DNA of 64,000 bases from Candidatus Mycolicibacterium alkanivorans (GCF_022760805.1 NZ_JAIVFL010000001.1:3906001-3970000), one strand, 5' to 3'. Positions 30,128 through 40,168 are shown, counted from the first letter of the stretch. Numbers and translations are program-made. The notes: generated by a model from the letters alone, not told the origin.

Positions 30128-30154
30128 CTAGCACTCTATACGTGAGAGTGCTAA
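30128..30154 (-). promoter_or_regulatory. CIRCE element (HrcA operator) of groES-groEL1
   Basis: CTAGCACTC (30128-30136), a 9-base spacer and GAGTGCTAA (30146-30154) match the consensus TTAGCACTC-N9-GAGTGCTAA with one mismatch. It lies 137 bp upstream of the groES start in the only non-coding region before the operon. Confidence 0.95.
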
Positions 30155-30232
30155 CACTCAAGGGCGCCGCCGAAGGAGGCACGCACCAGCAGCCGTCCCG
30201 CGCCGTCGAAGTCGCCGGCATCGATCAGTCGC

Positions 30233-31255
30233 TCATGCCACCTGCCCGGCGATGACGGGCAGACCCGGGTCGGTTGGCACGTCCAGCGGCGAGGGGGCCG
30301 CCCCGGCGGCGATCAGATGCGCGGCGAAGGAGGCCATCATCGCCCCATTGTCGGTGCACAGCCGCGGCCGCGGGATTCGTAGCGTCAATCCGGCGGCGGC
30401 GCAACGCTCTTCGGCCAACTCGCGCAGGCGCGTGTTGGCCGCCACGCCGCCGGCGATGAGCAGGGTGCTCACCTCCATCTCGACGGCCGCCCGCACCGCC
30501 TTGGCGGTCAGCACGTCGGCGACAGCCTCCTGGAATCCGGCCGCCACATCTGCCGCGTGGTAGTCCGGATGGCTCTCGACGTATCGTGCGACCGCCGTCT
30601 TGAGCCCGGAGAAGCTGAACGCGAACCGCTCGTCGCGCGGGCCGGTCATGCCGCGCGGGAACACGACGGCCGCCGGGTCACCGGTGCGCGCCAGGTCGTC
30701 GAGGGCCTTGCCGCCGGGGTAGCCGAGGCCCAGCAGTCGGGCCACCTTGTCGTAGGCCTCCCCCGCCGCGTCGTCGACGGTGCTGCCGAGTTCCTCGATG
30801 GGCTCGCCCAGCGAACGCACGTACAGCAGGTGGGTGTGCCCGCCTGAGACCAGCAGGCCGACACTCTCGGGCAGCGGACCGTGGTCGTAGACGTCGGCGG
30901 CCAGGTGCCCCCCGAGGTGGTTGACGGCATAGAACGGCACATCCCAGGCCGCGGCGTAGGCCTTTGCGGCGGCGACACCGACGAGCAACGCCCCGGCCAG
31001 TCCCGGTCCGATGGTGGCGGCGACGACATCGGGTTTGTCGATGCCGGCCGTGGCCAGCGCGCGCCGCATGGTCGGGCCGAGTGCTTCGAGGTGGGCCCGC
31101 GAGGCGATCTCGGGGACCACCCCGCCGTAGCGGGCGTGTTCGTCGACGCTGGAGGCGACCTCGTCGGCCAGCAGCGTCACCGTCCCGTCGGCACCGAGAC
31201 TGGCGATACCGACTCCGGTTTCATCACAGGAACTTTCGATGGCCAGAACCTTCAT
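30233..31255 (-). CDS. tsaD: tRNA N6-threonylcarbamoyladenosine transferase TsaD
   Basis: A 340-residue ASKHA-fold enzyme that transfers threonylcarbamoyl from TC-AMP to A37 of ANN-decoding tRNAs, acting with TsaB and TsaE. Seen: [15 protein letters not shown] start, [25 protein letters not shown] metal-binding region, and [14 protein letters not shown] with [12 protein letters not shown]. The ATG start overlaps the rimI stop (ATGA). Last gene of the coupled t6A cluster. Confidence 0.96.
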   Translation of the reverse strand: MKVLAIESSCDETGVGIASLGADGTVTLLADEVASSVDEHARYGGVVPEIASRAHLEALGPTMRRALATAGIDKPDVVAATIGPGLAGALLVGVAAAKAYAAAWDVPFYAVNHLGGHLAADVYDHGPLPESVGLLVSGGHTHLLYVRSLGEPIEELGSTVDDAAGEAYDKVARLLGLGYPGGKALDDLARTGDPAAVVFPRGMTGPRDERFAFSFSGLKTAVARYVESHPDYHAADVAAGFQEAVADVLTAKAVRAAVEMEVSTLLIAGGVAANTRLRELAEERCAAAGLTLRIPRPRLCTDNGAMMASFAAHLIAAGAAPSPLDVPTDPGLPVIAGQVA

Positions 31256-31707
31256 TGCGCATCCCGCCGCATCGTGTAGGCATCGGCGCCGCTGACCTGG
31301 TAGTAGCGCTTGCGCACGCCGATCTTGTCGAAACCGAGGCTGGTGTAGAGCGCGATCGCCGGCTCGTTGTCGGTGCGCACCTCCAGGTAGACCACCGAAC
31401 CCGGACCAACTTCGCCGAGCAGTTCGGTCATCATGCGCCGGCCGATCCCCTTGCCCTGATAGGCGGGATCGACGCCGATGGTGTGGATCTCGTACTCGAA
31501 CGGCGGCACCCGGCCCAGCCGTGAGATGCCGGCATAACCGACGAGTTTGTCATCCACCCGGGCCGCGACGTAGCGGTTGTGCGGGGCGGCCAGCTCACGG
31601 ACGAAGGAAAACTCCGGCCAGGGGTCGTCACCCTCGAACAGCATCATCTCCAACTCCGCACAGCGAGCGGCGTCAGTCTTGCGCAGCGGCCCGTAGCCGA
31701 CGTTCAT
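31252..31707 (-). CDS. rimI: ribosomal protein S18-alanine N-acetyltransferase RimI
   Basis: A 151-residue GNAT acetyltransferase. The acetyl-CoA loop reads [16 protein letters not shown], followed by [20 protein letters not shown]. RimI acetylates the N-terminus of S18 and other proteins. ATG 31707 overlaps the tsaB stop (ATGA) and its own stop overlaps the tsaD start, so three genes are coupled. Confidence 0.92.
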   Translation of the reverse strand: MNVGYGPLRKTDAARCAELEMMLFEGDDPWPEFSFVRELAAPHNRYVAARVDDKLVGYAGISRLGRVPPFEYEIHTIGVDPAYQGKGIGRRMMTELLGEVGPGSVVYLEVRTDNEPAIALYTSLGFDKIGVRKRYYQVSGADAYTMRRDAQ

Positions 31708-32354
31708 CGCGGCACCGTTATCCCGCGCTCGGCCAGCGTCCTGGCGTCGGGGCGCCGCAGATACAGCGGCACCAGCGGGCCCGGCTCGGCGGGCCAATCG
31801 GCCACGGCGGCAACCAAACCCACCGGGGTGGGGTACGCCACATCGATGCGTGGCAGGTCGAACCAGGCCGCATGATCCGGTGATCCGGCCACCGCCTCGG
31901 CCGTGCCGACCGGCACGTCGGCCGGCGCATTCACCTCGGGTCCCTCGATGCGCACGCCGTCGCGGTAGCGCGCCCAGTACACCTCGCGGCGCCGGGCGTC
32001 GGTCACCACCAGCACCTCGCCGCGACTCCCGACGCCGATCGCGTCCAGAGTGCACACCCCGTACACCGGCACACCCAGCGCATGTCCGTAGGCGGCGGCG
32101 GATGCCATCCCGACCCGCAGGCCGGTGAACGGTCCCGGACCGCATCCCACGACGACCGCATCCAGATCACCCATGGTCAGGCCCGCCCCGGCGATCGAGG
32201 CCACCACGTTGGGCGTGAGCATTTCGGCGTGGGCGCGGCCGTTGATGGTGATCCGTTGCGCTAGAACATGATTGCGCGCCCGGCTGTCATGGGCCACCAC
32301 CGCCGCGGTGACCGCCGCGGTGGCCGTGTCGATCGCCAGGACGGTGCGCTTCAT
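31704..32354 (-). CDS. tsaB: t6A synthesis scaffold protein TsaB
   Basis: A 216-residue ASKHA-fold protein, catalytically inactive paralogue of TsaD that forms the core dimer with it. Seen: VLAIDTATAAVTAAVV, GCGPGPFTGLRVGM and VVTDARRREVYWARY. ATG 32354 (MKRTVLAIDT) overlaps the tsaE stop in an ATGA junction, better than the in-frame ATG 32372 upstream. Confidence 0.93.
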   Translation of the reverse strand: MKRTVLAIDTATAAVTAAVVAHDSRARNHVLAQRITINGRAHAEMLTPNVVASIAGAGLTMGDLDAVVVGCGPGPFTGLRVGMASAAAYGHALGVPVYGVCTLDAIGVGSRGEVLVVTDARRREVYWARYRDGVRIEGPEVNAPADVPVGTAEAVAGSPDHAAWFDLPRIDVAYPTPVGLVAAVADWPAEPGPLVPLYLRRPDARTLAERGITVPR

Positions 32355-32824
32355 CCGCGGTGCCACCGCCATGTCGCTGTGCGCACGTCGCTGTCGGCGC
32401 TGCGGTGCAGTGCGATGTCGAGGTGGTTCTGCGAGAGGCGCTCGGCAAGACCCTCGCCCCACTCGACCACCACCACCGCGTCGTCGAGATCGGCATCGAG
32501 GTCCAGGGAGTCCAGTTCGCCCAGCAGGTCAGCGCCGTCGGTGTCGAGCAGTCGGTAGAAGTCCGCGTGGACCATCGCCGGGTGGCCGGGCCGGCGCGCA
32601 CGGTGTACCCGGGCGAGCACGAAAGTCGGTGAGTTGATCGGGCCCTCGACGTCCAGGCCGACCGCGATTCCCTTTGCCAGAGCGGTCTTTCCGGCACCGA
32701 GTGGGCCGGAGAGCACCACGACGTCGCCGGCGCGCAACTGCTCACCCAGCCGCGCGCCCCACGCAATGGTGTCGTCGAGTGTCGGCAACTCGACGGTGCC
32801 GCTCTTCGCCCGGGTACTAGCCAC
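32351..32824 (-). CDS. tsaE: t6A ATPase TsaE
   Basis: A 157-residue P-loop ATPase with Walker A SGPLGAGKTALAKG, NSPTFVLARVH and a DFYRL motif, and VVVVEWGEGLAERL as Walker B-like region. It resets the TsaBD complex after each cycle. The GTG start at 32824 overlaps the stop of the preceding hydrolase gene by 8 bases. Confidence 0.93.
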   Translation of the reverse strand: MASTRAKSGTVELPTLDDTIAWGARLGEQLRAGDVVVLSGPLGAGKTALAKGIAVGLDVEGPINSPTFVLARVHRARRPGHPAMVHADFYRLLDTDGADLLGELDSLDLDADLDDAVVVVEWGEGLAERLSQNHLDIALHRSADSDVRTATWRWHRG

Positions 32825-34025
32825 CTGCCCGGTCCTTCAGGCGGCGGGCGAAGGCGACCAGCTTCGACGGTGTCGCCCGTTCGACCAGACGCACCAGCGC
32901 GTCGTTGATGATGTCGGGCCGTTCGAGCTGCACCAGATGGCCGGCACCGGAAACGATCACCAGCTCGGTGTCGGGCAGGACCGCGGCCATCTCCTCGGAG
33001 TGCTTAACCGGGGTGAGCACGTCGTGGTCGCCGCAGGCGATCATCGTGGGGACAGGGGCCAGCACCGGCAGGGCGGCGCTTTCGTCGTGCACCTCCAGCG
33101 CATGCAGGAACTCCACCAGAGTGGCGATGGGTGTGTCGTGAATCATGGCTTCGGAGAACGCCACAACGCTGGGACTCACGTTGTCGTCGCCGAAGGAGGC
33201 GGTCCGCAGGATGGGCCGCAGCACCGCGCGGGCGGCCCCGCGGGTGCGGTGCACCATCCTGGGCGCGTACCGCGCGGCAAAGCGCACCGCCTCCAGCGCC
33301 GGGTTCTGCAGGATCTCACCGAGCGGTGAGCGCGACAGACCCTCCGCGGCCGAAGAGATCAGCGCCGCACCGACGATGCGACGACCGTAGTGCTGCGGGA
33401 ACTGGCGAGCATGCGAGAGCACCGTCATGCCGCCCATCGAATGGCCGATGAGAACCACCGGTCCGCGTGGAACCATCACCTGCAGAATGATTTCCAGATC
33501 CTGACCCAGCTGCGTGACGGTATAGGTGTCGACCGGGGCCGCACCGGACTGGCCGTGGCCGCGCTGGTCGTAGAACACCATCCGTACCTGATCGCCCCAC
33601 CTCTCGGCGAGCGCCGCGCGCTGGAAGTGAAACGATCCCATCCGCAGGCAGAAGCCGTGGGCGAAGACGACGGTCAGCGGCGCTGTGACGGGGCCGACCT
33701 CGCGAACAACCAGGGGCACGCCGTCAGCGGTGGTCACCACACATCCGCGGTCGGCTTCCAGCAGCGCGAAATCCTCGCCGGCGTAGGCGTCCCGGATGAA
33801 GCTCCGGTGCCGGAGCGCCCGGGCGGCCGACACTCCGGCGGCGGTCCCGACAGCACTGAGGCCGGCCACCCCGGCAAGCAGTCCGGCCTTCTTGCCGACG
33901 CCGAGGCCCGGGTGGTCGGCCTTGCGAGCCAGCCGTGCGGCGCTCTTCTCGGCACTGCGGGCGAGCCGTTCGTCGATCCCATTGGCGCGCTCGGGTTTCG
34001 GCGCCGCTCCTGAGTCACCGGCCAC
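32817..34025 (-). CDS. alpha/beta hydrolase of the epoxide hydrolase-like type
   Basis: A 402-residue protein: a basic, Ala-rich N-terminus with one hydrophobic helix (about 43-63, [20 protein letters not shown]), then an alpha/beta hydrolase. The oxyanion region is FAHGFCL, the nucleophile elbow GHSMGG, the acid [10 protein letters not shown], and the His [11 protein letters not shown]. It is therefore probably membrane-tethered and active, substrate unknown. GTG 34025 overlaps the alr stop by 11 bases; the stop overlaps tsaE. It is conserved between alr and tsaE in mycobacteria. Confidence 0.85.
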   Translation of the reverse strand: MAGDSGAAPKPERANGIDERLARSAEKSAARLARKADHPGLGVGKKAGLLAGVAGLSAVGTAAGVSAARALRHRSFIRDAYAGEDFALLEADRGCVVTTADGVPLVVREVGPVTAPLTVVFAHGFCLRMGSFHFQRAALAERWGDQVRMVFYDQRGHGQSGAAPVDTYTVTQLGQDLEIILQVMVPRGPVVLIGHSMGGMTVLSHARQFPQHYGRRIVGAALISSAAEGLSRSPLGEILQNPALEAVRFAARYAPRMVHRTRGAARAVLRPILRTASFGDDNVSPSVVAFSEAMIHDTPIATLVEFLHALEVHDESAALPVLAPVPTMIACGDHDVLTPVKHSEEMAAVLPDTELVIVSGAGHLVQLERPDIINDALVRLVERATPSKLVAFARRLKDRAGG

Positions 34026-35202
34026 CGGCGTCGACCCCCCGGTAGGTCCGCACGACCCGGCCGCGCGGACTGGTGAGGACCTCGTAGTGGATGGTGCCGA
34101 GCAGGTCGGCCCAGTCCTGGGCGGTGGACTCACCGGATGTGCCGGGGCCGAACAGGATCGCTTCGTCACCCTCGGCGACGTCGGGGGTTCCCGGGCCCAG
34201 GTTGACCACGAGCTGGTCCATGCAGATGCGGCCCACGTTGCGGCGCAGCCGGCCGTTGATCAGCACGTCGATGCGGCCGCCGAGGGTGCGGTAGACGCCG
34301 TCGGCGTAACCGATCGGCAGCAGCGCCAGGTTGGTGTCCTCCTCGGCGACCCAGGTGTGCCCGTAGGACACTCCTTCGCCCGCCTTGACCGGCTTCACCA
34401 TCGCCACAGTGCATTTCAGCGTCATCGCCGGACGCAGCCCCATGTCACCCTGCTCGGGGATCGGGCTGAGACCGTAGACGGCGATACCGGGGCGGACCAT
34501 GTCGAAGCCCAGGTCGGGACGCGTCAGTGCCGATGGAGAGTTCGACAGGTGGGCCACCTCGAACCCGATGCCGCGGCTGCGGGCCTCTGCGATCATGTCG
34601 GTGAACCGCTGGGCCTGAAGGTCGTTGAGCGGATCGTCCGGAACGTCACCACTGGCCAGGTGCGACATGATGCCGCGGATCCGGATAGCGTCGGCGGCCG
34701 CGGCGCGCCGCAGCGCGGTGAGCACCGCGGGATAGTCCGCCGGGCTCACTCCGCTGCGGTTGAGCCCGGTGTCCACCTTGACGGTGACCTCGGCGGTGCG
34801 CCCGGTGCGCTCGACGGCGTCGAGGAGGTCGACGACCTGGCGAGCCGACGACACCCCGATCTGCACATCGGCGGTCAGCGCGGGCGCGAAGTCGGTGCCC
34901 GGCGGGTGCAGCCAGGACAGCACCGGGGCGGTGATGCCCGAACGCCGCAGCGCCAGCGCCTCGTCGATGGTGGCGACGCCGAGTTCGGCGGCGCCTGCCG
35001 CCACCGCGGCGCGCGCCACCTGCGGGGCGCCGTGCCCGTAGGCGTCGGCTTTTACGACGGCCATCACCTGTGCGGATCCCGCGCGCTCGCGCAGAACCCG
35101 CACGTTGTCGACGATCGCCCCGAGATCGACGAGTGCCTCCGCACCTGCGCCGGAAACCTGAGATCGCGTCGATGGGGTCAGCGAAGTTGTGTGCATGTCC
35201 AT
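34015..35202 (-). CDS. alr: alanine racemase
   Basis: A 395-residue PLP fold-type III racemase making D-alanine for peptidoglycan. The PLP Lys lies in [31 protein letters not shown] and SYGHTW, together with GYADGVYR near the second active-site region, are present. ATG 35202 is preferred to the first ATG at 35268, which adds a non-conserved stretch; ATG 35196 is also possible. It is the first gene of the coupled alr-hydrolase-tsaE-tsaB-rimI-tsaD run. Confidence 0.95.
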   Translation of the reverse strand: MDMHTTSLTPSTRSQVSGAGAEALVDLGAIVDNVRVLRERAGSAQVMAVVKADAYGHGAPQVARAAVAAGAAELGVATIDEALALRRSGITAPVLSWLHPPGTDFAPALTADVQIGVSSARQVVDLLDAVERTGRTAEVTVKVDTGLNRSGVSPADYPAVLTALRRAAAADAIRIRGIMSHLASGDVPDDPLNDLQAQRFTDMIAEARSRGIGFEVAHLSNSPSALTRPDLGFDMVRPGIAVYGLSPIPEQGDMGLRPAMTLKCTVAMVKPVKAGEGVSYGHTWVAEEDTNLALLPIGYADGVYRTLGGRIDVLINGRLRRNVGRICMDQLVVNLGPGTPDVAEGDEAILFGPGTSGESTAQDWADLLGTIHYEVLTSPRGRVVRTYRGVDAGGR

Positions 35203-35486
35203 GTCACCGCCGCCAATTGTCCCAGAACCGGGCCGATAACCACCCAACCGGGCCGCCCATGCCCGCATCGCCGCCTGGCTTGGAGAAACTCATCGTCGCG
35301 GCCCGGCTCGCACACCTGGCGACAAGCTGCCCGCTGAGGTGGCAGGTCCCCTAGCGTTTCACGCAGCGAAAGCCGATATGGCTCATGCCGGTATCGACCA
35401 TCTGGGGTCGGCGGCGAGATCTAGGCCGCGGAACCCCTCCGGTCCATATCCATTACAATTATGTAACGAACTTCAGGCGCAGGACA
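35203..35486. other. 284-bp region between gadB and alr
   Basis: No supported gene. It must hold the alr promoter. The notable part is the AT-rich TTACA-ATTA-TGTAA dyad at 35453-35466, only about 20 bases after the gadB stop; on the minus strand CATAAT within it resembles a -10 hexamer, but it lies about 255 bp from the alr start, so I do not assign it. Confidence 0.4.
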
Positions 35487-36866
35487 CTAGTGCGCGAAGT
35501 GCTGCTCGTCGAAGTGGCCGCCGGGCTTGATCGCATCCAGGTGGCCCAGCACCGCGTTGAGGTCTTCCCACAGCGAGCGGGCCAGGTCGGCGGAGAAGCC
35601 TTCGCGCACCACCACTCGTAGCACCGACACGTCCTCGGCCCCGTCGGGCATGGTGTAGGCGGGCACCTGCCAGCCGTAGGAGCGCAGCGCGTTGGACACG
35701 TCGAACTCGGTGTAGCCGAAGTCGCCGGACAGCTTGAACGCCACCACCGGGATCGCCGACCCGTCGGAGATCACCGTGAAGTGCTGGCAGTTGGCCAGCC
35801 GATCGGACAGCCACCGCGCGGTGCCCGAAAGGCATTGCATCACATAGGTATAGCCCGCGCGGCCAAGGCGAAGGAAGTTGTAGTACTGCCCCACCACCTG
35901 ATTGCCCGGCCGGGAGAAGTTCAGCGTGAACGTCGGCATGTCACCGCCAAGGTAGTTGACCCGGAAGACCAGCTCCTCGGGCAGGTGATCGGCGTTGCGC
36001 CACACCACGAACCCGATGCCGGGGTAGGTCAGGCCGTACTTGTGGCCGCTGACGTTGATCGAGGCCACCCGCGGTAACCGGAAATCCCACACCAGGCCCG
36101 GGTGCAGGAACGGCACCACGAACCCTCCGCTGGCCGCATCGACGTGCACCGGGATGTCGAGATCCTGCTCCGCCGCCAGAGTGTCCAGGGCGGCGCAGAT
36201 CTCGGCGATGGGCTCGAGTTCACCGGTGTAGGTCGTGCCCAGGATGGCCACCACACCGATGGTGTCTTCGTCGACGTGCTCCAGCACCTGCTCGGGGGTG
36301 ATGACGTAGCGGTCCTCGGCCATCGGGAGGTAGCGCGGCTCGACCTCGAAGTAGCGGCAGAACTTCTCCCACACCACCTGCACGTTGGCGCCCATCACCA
36401 GGTTGGGGGTGCGGGTCTTCCACTCGTCCCCGACGCGCTGCTTCCATCTCCACTTCAGCGCCAGGCCGCCGAGCATCACCGCCTCCGAGGAGCCGATGGT
36501 CGACACCCCGACCGCGCTGGAGGAGTCGTCGTCGCGCAGGTTCTCGGCATGAAAAAGGTCGGCAACCATTGATACACAACGTGATTCGATCGCCGCAGTC
36601 GCCGGATACTCGTCCTTGTCGATCATGTTCTTGTCGAACGTCTCGGCCATCAGCTTCTCGGCCTCCGGGTCCATCCACGTCGTCACGAACGTCGCGAGGT
36701 TGAGCCGGGAACTGCCGTCGAGCATCAGCTCGTCGTGGACGAACCGGTAGGCCGCAGCCGGTTCCATCGACTCGTCGGGTAACCGCAACGACGGGATCGG
36801 GTCGGTGGACAACCGCCCCGTGTAGGCAGGCGCGATCGACGGGGAGCGGTACTTGACGTGCGGCAT
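35487..36866 (-). CDS. gadB: glutamate decarboxylase
   Basis: A 459-residue PLP-dependent decarboxylase turning glutamate into GABA and CO2, consuming a proton. Seen: HVDAASGGFVVPF and the PLP Lys in SGHKYGLTYPG, plus LGTTYTGELEPI and LNFSRPG. Full length for the family. No antiporter gene (gadC) is nearby, so a role in GABA-shunt metabolism rather than acid resistance is as likely. It starts 14 bp after the stop of the NAD(P)HX repair gene, same transcript. Confidence 0.95.
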   Translation of the reverse strand: MPHVKYRSPSIAPAYTGRLSTDPIPSLRLPDESMEPAAAYRFVHDELMLDGSSRLNLATFVTTWMDPEAEKLMAETFDKNMIDKDEYPATAAIESRCVSMVADLFHAENLRDDDSSSAVGVSTIGSSEAVMLGGLALKWRWKQRVGDEWKTRTPNLVMGANVQVVWEKFCRYFEVEPRYLPMAEDRYVITPEQVLEHVDEDTIGVVAILGTTYTGELEPIAEICAALDTLAAEQDLDIPVHVDAASGGFVVPFLHPGLVWDFRLPRVASINVSGHKYGLTYPGIGFVVWRNADHLPEELVFRVNYLGGDMPTFTLNFSRPGNQVVGQYYNFLRLGRAGYTYVMQCLSGTARWLSDRLANCQHFTVISDGSAIPVVAFKLSGDFGYTEFDVSNALRSYGWQVPAYTMPDGAEDVSVLRVVVREGFSADLARSLWEDLNAVLGHLDAIKPGGHFDEQHFAH

Positions 36867-36880
36867 GCTTCCTTCTCTCT

Positions 36881-38302
36881 CTAGAGTGCTGCAACGGCTG
36901 AACGGATGTGGGCCAGGATGCGCGACGCCGAGGTGGGTACGGATGCGGGGCCGGGATCGGCCGCCGAGGCGTTGGCGGCGCGGGCGTGCACGAAGGCCGC
37001 GGCGGCCGCGGCCTCGATCGGCGGCAGCCCGGCGGCCAGCAGTGCGCCGATCATGCCGGACAGCACATCCCCGGACCCGGCGGTGGCGGCCCAGGATCCT
37101 CCCGCAGGGTTGAGGTAGACGGGTCCGTCCGGATCGGCGATGACGGTGACGTTGCCTTTGAGAAGGACGGTGGCGCCCAGCCCGTCGGCCAGCCGCCGGG
37201 TCGCGGCGATCCGGTCCGGTCCGGGCGGCGCGCCGGCCAGCCGGGCGAACTCGCCGGCGTGCGGCGTCACGACGGTCGGCGCGTCACGCCCGGACACCAG
37301 GTGTGGATGGGCCGCCAGGATCGTCAGGGCGTCGGCGTCGACGATCACCGGCAGGTCGGTGTTGAGCGCGAATGTCAATGCGGTCACTGCGTTTTCGTCG
37401 GAGCCCAGGCCGGGCCCGACCACCCAGGCCTGCACCCGCCCGGCGGCCGACGCGCTGGGTGCGGCAACCACCTCCGGCCAGTGCGACACCACCTCGGCCG
37501 CCGCGGATCCGGCGTAGCGCTTCATCCCCGAGGTTGCCGCCACCGCGGCCCCGGTGCACAGGATCGCGGCGCCGGGATAGGTCGAGGAACCGGCCAGGAT
37601 TCCGGTGACGCCCTGGGTGAATTTGTCGTCATGCGCACGCGGCACCGGCCAGCGGGCCTTGACGTCGGCGGCCTGGAAGCCGACCACATCGGTGGCGGGC
37701 AGGTCCAGCCCGATGTCGACGAGTTCGACTCGGCCGCAGTCGGCCAGTGCGTGTACGGGTTTCAGCCCGCCGAAGGTGACGGTCAGCGCGGCGCGCACGG
37801 CCGGGCCGGTGACGGCACCGGTGTGCACGTCGATGCCGCTGGGGACGTCGACGGCCACCACCGGAATCCCGCTCGCCTCGACCGCGGCGAACACGTCGGC
37901 GGCCGCGGGGCGCAGCGGGCCGGTGCCGGAGATGCCGACAACCCCGTCGATCACCAGATTGGTACCCGGCGGCACCGCCTGCACCACCCGGCCGCCCGCG
38001 GCGCGGAATGCGGCGAGGGCCTTGGCGTGGGTGTGCTCGGGGTTGAGCAGCACGGCGGTGGCCGTTGCGCCGCGGCGGCGCAGGAAGGTCGCCGCCCACA
38101 GCGCGTCACCGCCGTTGTCACCGGAGCCGACGACGGCGCAGACCTGACGGCCCGCGATGGCACCGGTGCGGCTGCGCAACTCCCGCGCGATCGCGGCGGC
38201 CAAACCGTAGGCGGCACGACGCATCAGCACGCCATCGGGCAGGCTGGCCAACAAGGGCGCCTCGGCGGCGCGGATCGCGTCGGCGGTGTAGTAGTGCCGC
38301 AT
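36881..38302 (-). CDS. nnr: bifunctional NAD(P)HX epimerase/dehydratase
   Basis: A 473-residue repair enzyme for hydrated NADH/NADPH. The N-terminal epimerase domain (about 1-210) shows VGSGDNGGDALWAATFLRRRG; the C-terminal ADP-dependent dehydratase (about 225-470) shows VTPHAGEFARLAG, VLLKGNVTVIADP and ATAGSGDVLSGMIGALLA. Start ATG 38302 (MRHYYTADAIRAAE) is typical; the TTG three codons earlier is unlikely. Forms an operon with gadB, as in Rv3433c-Rv3432c. Confidence 0.94.
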   Translation of the reverse strand: MRHYYTADAIRAAEAPLLASLPDGVLMRRAAYGLAAAIARELRSRTGAIAGRQVCAVVGSGDNGGDALWAATFLRRRGATATAVLLNPEHTHAKALAAFRAAGGRVVQAVPPGTNLVIDGVVGISGTGPLRPAAADVFAAVEASGIPVVAVDVPSGIDVHTGAVTGPAVRAALTVTFGGLKPVHALADCGRVELVDIGLDLPATDVVGFQAADVKARWPVPRAHDDKFTQGVTGILAGSSTYPGAAILCTGAAVAATSGMKRYAGSAAAEVVSHWPEVVAAPSASAAGRVQAWVVGPGLGSDENAVTALTFALNTDLPVIVDADALTILAAHPHLVSGRDAPTVVTPHAGEFARLAGAPPGPDRIAATRRLADGLGATVLLKGNVTVIADPDGPVYLNPAGGSWAATAGSGDVLSGMIGALLAAGLPPIEAAAAAAFVHARAANASAADPGPASVPTSASRILAHIRSAVAAL

Positions 38303-38364
38303 CGGCACCAAGGTTACGTGCTGCAGCGGTGATAGCAGCCGACTCGGCGCGGGTATTCACCCGC

Positions 38365-38742
38365 ATGACCGATCAGCAGTTACTCGTTGAACTTCTCGCC
38401 ATCGAACGCGCGGGCTGGTGGGCGTTGTGTGAGTCCACCGGCGACCGCTTCTACGGCGAGTTGATGACCGACGACGCGGTGATGGTGCTGGCCAACGGTA
38501 CGGTGATGGACCGGGCCGCGGTCACCGCCGCGCTCGGTCAGGCACCGCCGTGGCAGCGCTTCGGCCTGTCCGACCCGCGAGTCATCCCGGCCGGCCCCGA
38601 CACCGCGGCGCTGGTGTATGTCGGCACCGCCGAACGCGACGGTGCCGAAGAACCGTTCGTCGGAGCGATGTCGTCGGTGTATCAGCGCGTCGATGGCACG
38701 TGGCGGCTGGTGTTGTATCAGCAGACCGCCGTAACTGGATGA
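38365..38742 (+). CDS. SnoaL/NTF2-like fold protein (DUF4440 type)
   Basis: A 125-residue single-domain protein: helix MTDQQLLVELLAIERAGWWAL, then FYGELMTDDAVMVLANGTVMDRAA, and alternating strands ending TWRLVLYQQTAV. This is the cone-shaped NTF2-like fold used by small enzymes and binding proteins. Start ATG 38365. It stands 18 bp before a TetR regulator gene, so a shared transcript is likely. Ligand unknown. Confidence 0.78.
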   Translation: MTDQQLLVELLAIERAGWWALCESTGDRFYGELMTDDAVMVLANGTVMDRAAVTAALGQAPPWQRFGLSDPRVIPAGPDTAALVYVGTAERDGAEEPFVGAMSSVYQRVDGTWRLVLYQQTAVTG

Positions 38743-38747
38743 CCCCG

Positions 38748-38762
38748 CTACCATTTTGGAGT
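38748..38762. promoter_or_regulatory. candidate operator of the TetR gene
   Basis: CTACCATTTTGGAGT overlaps the GTG start of the TetR gene and shares the element CCATTTT plus ACTCC/GGAGT half-sites with a sequence before the peroxiredoxin gene at 39448-39462. Both look like imperfect forms of an ACTCCA-TTT-TGGAGT dyad. Assignment is inference. Confidence 0.35.
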
Positions 38763-39432
38763 GACTGAACCAGATCTGACCCCCACGGCTGCGGCGGTCA
38801 ACGGCCATAGGCTGACTCCCAAGGGCATCCAGACCCGCGATCGGATCGTCGCGGTGGCCGCCAACCTGATGCAGGAACGCGGCGTGGCGCGGACCACGAT
38901 CGAAGACATTCAGGCCGCGGCCGGAATCAGCTCGTCGCAGCTGTACCACTACTTCGCCGACAAGGGCGCCCTGGTGGCCGCCGTCATCGAACTGCAGGGC
39001 CAGCGGGTGCTCGACGTCCAACATTTGGGCCTGGACCGGCTGACATGCGTCGATGACCTGTGGCGCTGGCGCGATCTCGTGGTTGGCATCCGCACAGCTC
39101 AGAACTGTGTCGGCGGATGCCCGCTGGGCTCGCTCGCCGCGGATCTGTCGGAAACAGACGCCCTGGCCCGAGCCCAGCTGGCGCGCTGGTTCGCCGCGTG
39201 GGACCGCATGTTGCGCGACGGTCTGGCGTCGATGGCTGCCGCCGGTCAGTTCACCGCGGGCACCGACACAGATCGTCTGGCGCTGGCGTTACTCGCCGCC
39301 ACCCAGGGCGGGCTGTTGCTCAGTCAGGTCAACCGGGACACCGCTGCGTTGACGGCGGCGATGGACACCGTGATCGCCCAGATCAGTGCGCACTTAACCG
39401 AGGCGGCTGACAAGGCCGTTCGGCGACGCTAA
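38761..39432 (+). CDS. TetR/AcrR family transcriptional regulator
   Basis: A 223-residue regulator. The N-terminal helix-turn-helix spans about 22-70 (ARTTIEDIQAAAGISSSQLYHYFADK); the C-terminal ligand domain includes CVGGCPLGSLAADLSE, a pattern with two cysteines three apart that could be redox-active or metal-binding. GTG start at 38761. The peroxiredoxin gene follows after 67 bp and is its likely target. Confidence 0.88.
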   Translation: MTEPDLTPTAAAVNGHRLTPKGIQTRDRIVAVAANLMQERGVARTTIEDIQAAAGISSSQLYHYFADKGALVAAVIELQGQRVLDVQHLGLDRLTCVDDLWRWRDLVVGIRTAQNCVGGCPLGSLAADLSETDALARAQLARWFAAWDRMLRDGLASMAAAGQFTAGTDTDRLALALLAATQGGLLLSQVNRDTAALTAAMDTVIAQISAHLTEAADKAVRRR

Positions 39433-39447
39433 ATTTTTGGTATTGAC

Positions 39448-39462
39448 ACTCCATTTTTTACT
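39448..39462. promoter_or_regulatory. candidate TetR operator overlapping the peroxiredoxin promoter
   Basis: TTGACA (39443-39448) is a good -35 hexamer and runs directly into ACTCCATTTTTTACT, which shares ACTCCATTTT with the site before the TetR gene. Binding here would block the promoter of the peroxiredoxin gene at 39500. Confidence 0.4.
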
Positions 39463-39499
39463 CGCCACCATCGGCCATGAACCAACGAGGGGAGTCAGC

Positions 39500-40168
39500 G
39501 TGTCCACCACCGAACCCGACACGATCGCCACCCAGGTCGCCCAACTGCAGGAGGGTATGGCGGGCCATTTGCCCGCCGAGGCCATCGAGGTGTTCACCGC
39601 CGACCAGAAGCGAATGGTCGACGCGGGCGTAGCGCCCGGTGCAGCCCGGCCCGGAACCCTGCTACCCGACCCTGAACTGCTTGATGCACGAGGGAATCCG
39701 ACCAGGATCGGCACTCTGCGCGTAAACCGCCCGGCGGTCGTGGTCTTCTACCGTGGCGCGTGGTGCCCGTACTGCAATCTGGCACTGAAGGCCTACCAGG
39801 ACCAGCTGGTCCCGGTACTCGCCGAGCAGGGTATCCCGCTGATCGCCATCAGTCCGCAAAAGCCCGACGGCTCGTTGTCGACCGCGGAAGCCAACGCACT
39901 GACCTTCGACGTGGTATCCGACCCCGGCAATCAGATCGCCTCCGTGCTCGGCATCGTCATCACACCGTCGGAGGCGTCGCGGTCGCTGACCCAGCAGCTC
40001 GGTATCGATCTGCGGGAGGCCAACGCCGACGGCGGCTACGAGCTGCCGATGCCGACTGTCTTGGTGGTCGACCGTGAGGGCGTCATCGCATGGAGCGACA
40101 TCCACCCCGACTACACCACCCGCACCGAGGTTGCACAGATTCTGGCCGCCGTCGGCCGACTGGGCTGA
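39500..40168 (+). CDS. AhpC/TSA-type peroxiredoxin-like protein
   Basis: A 222-residue thioredoxin-fold protein with FYRGAWCPYCNLALKAYQ, where the CxxC replaces the single peroxidatic Cys context of most peroxiredoxins; IPLIAISPQKPD and LPMPTVLVVDREGVI fit the AhpC/TSA superfamily. It probably reduces peroxides or disulfides in the cytosol. GTG 39500 has GAGGGGAG at good spacing. It follows a TetR gene whose ligand domain has two cysteines, suggesting oxidant control. Converges on glmS. Confidence 0.85.
   Translation: MSTTEPDTIATQVAQLQEGMAGHLPAEAIEVFTADQKRMVDAGVAPGAARPGTLLPDPELLDARGNPTRIGTLRVNRPAVVVFYRGAWCPYCNLALKAYQDQLVPVLAEQGIPLIAISPQKPDGSLSTAEANALTFDVVSDPGNQIASVLGIVITPSEASRSLTQQLGIDLREANADGGYELPMPTVLVVDREGVIAWSDIHPDYTTRTEVAQILAAVGRLG

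Noticed and set aside
35453..35466. Operator TTACA-ATTA-TGTAA upstream of alr
   Set aside because: It lies about 235-250 bp from alr and just after gadB; short AT-rich dyads occur by chance, so no role is claimed.
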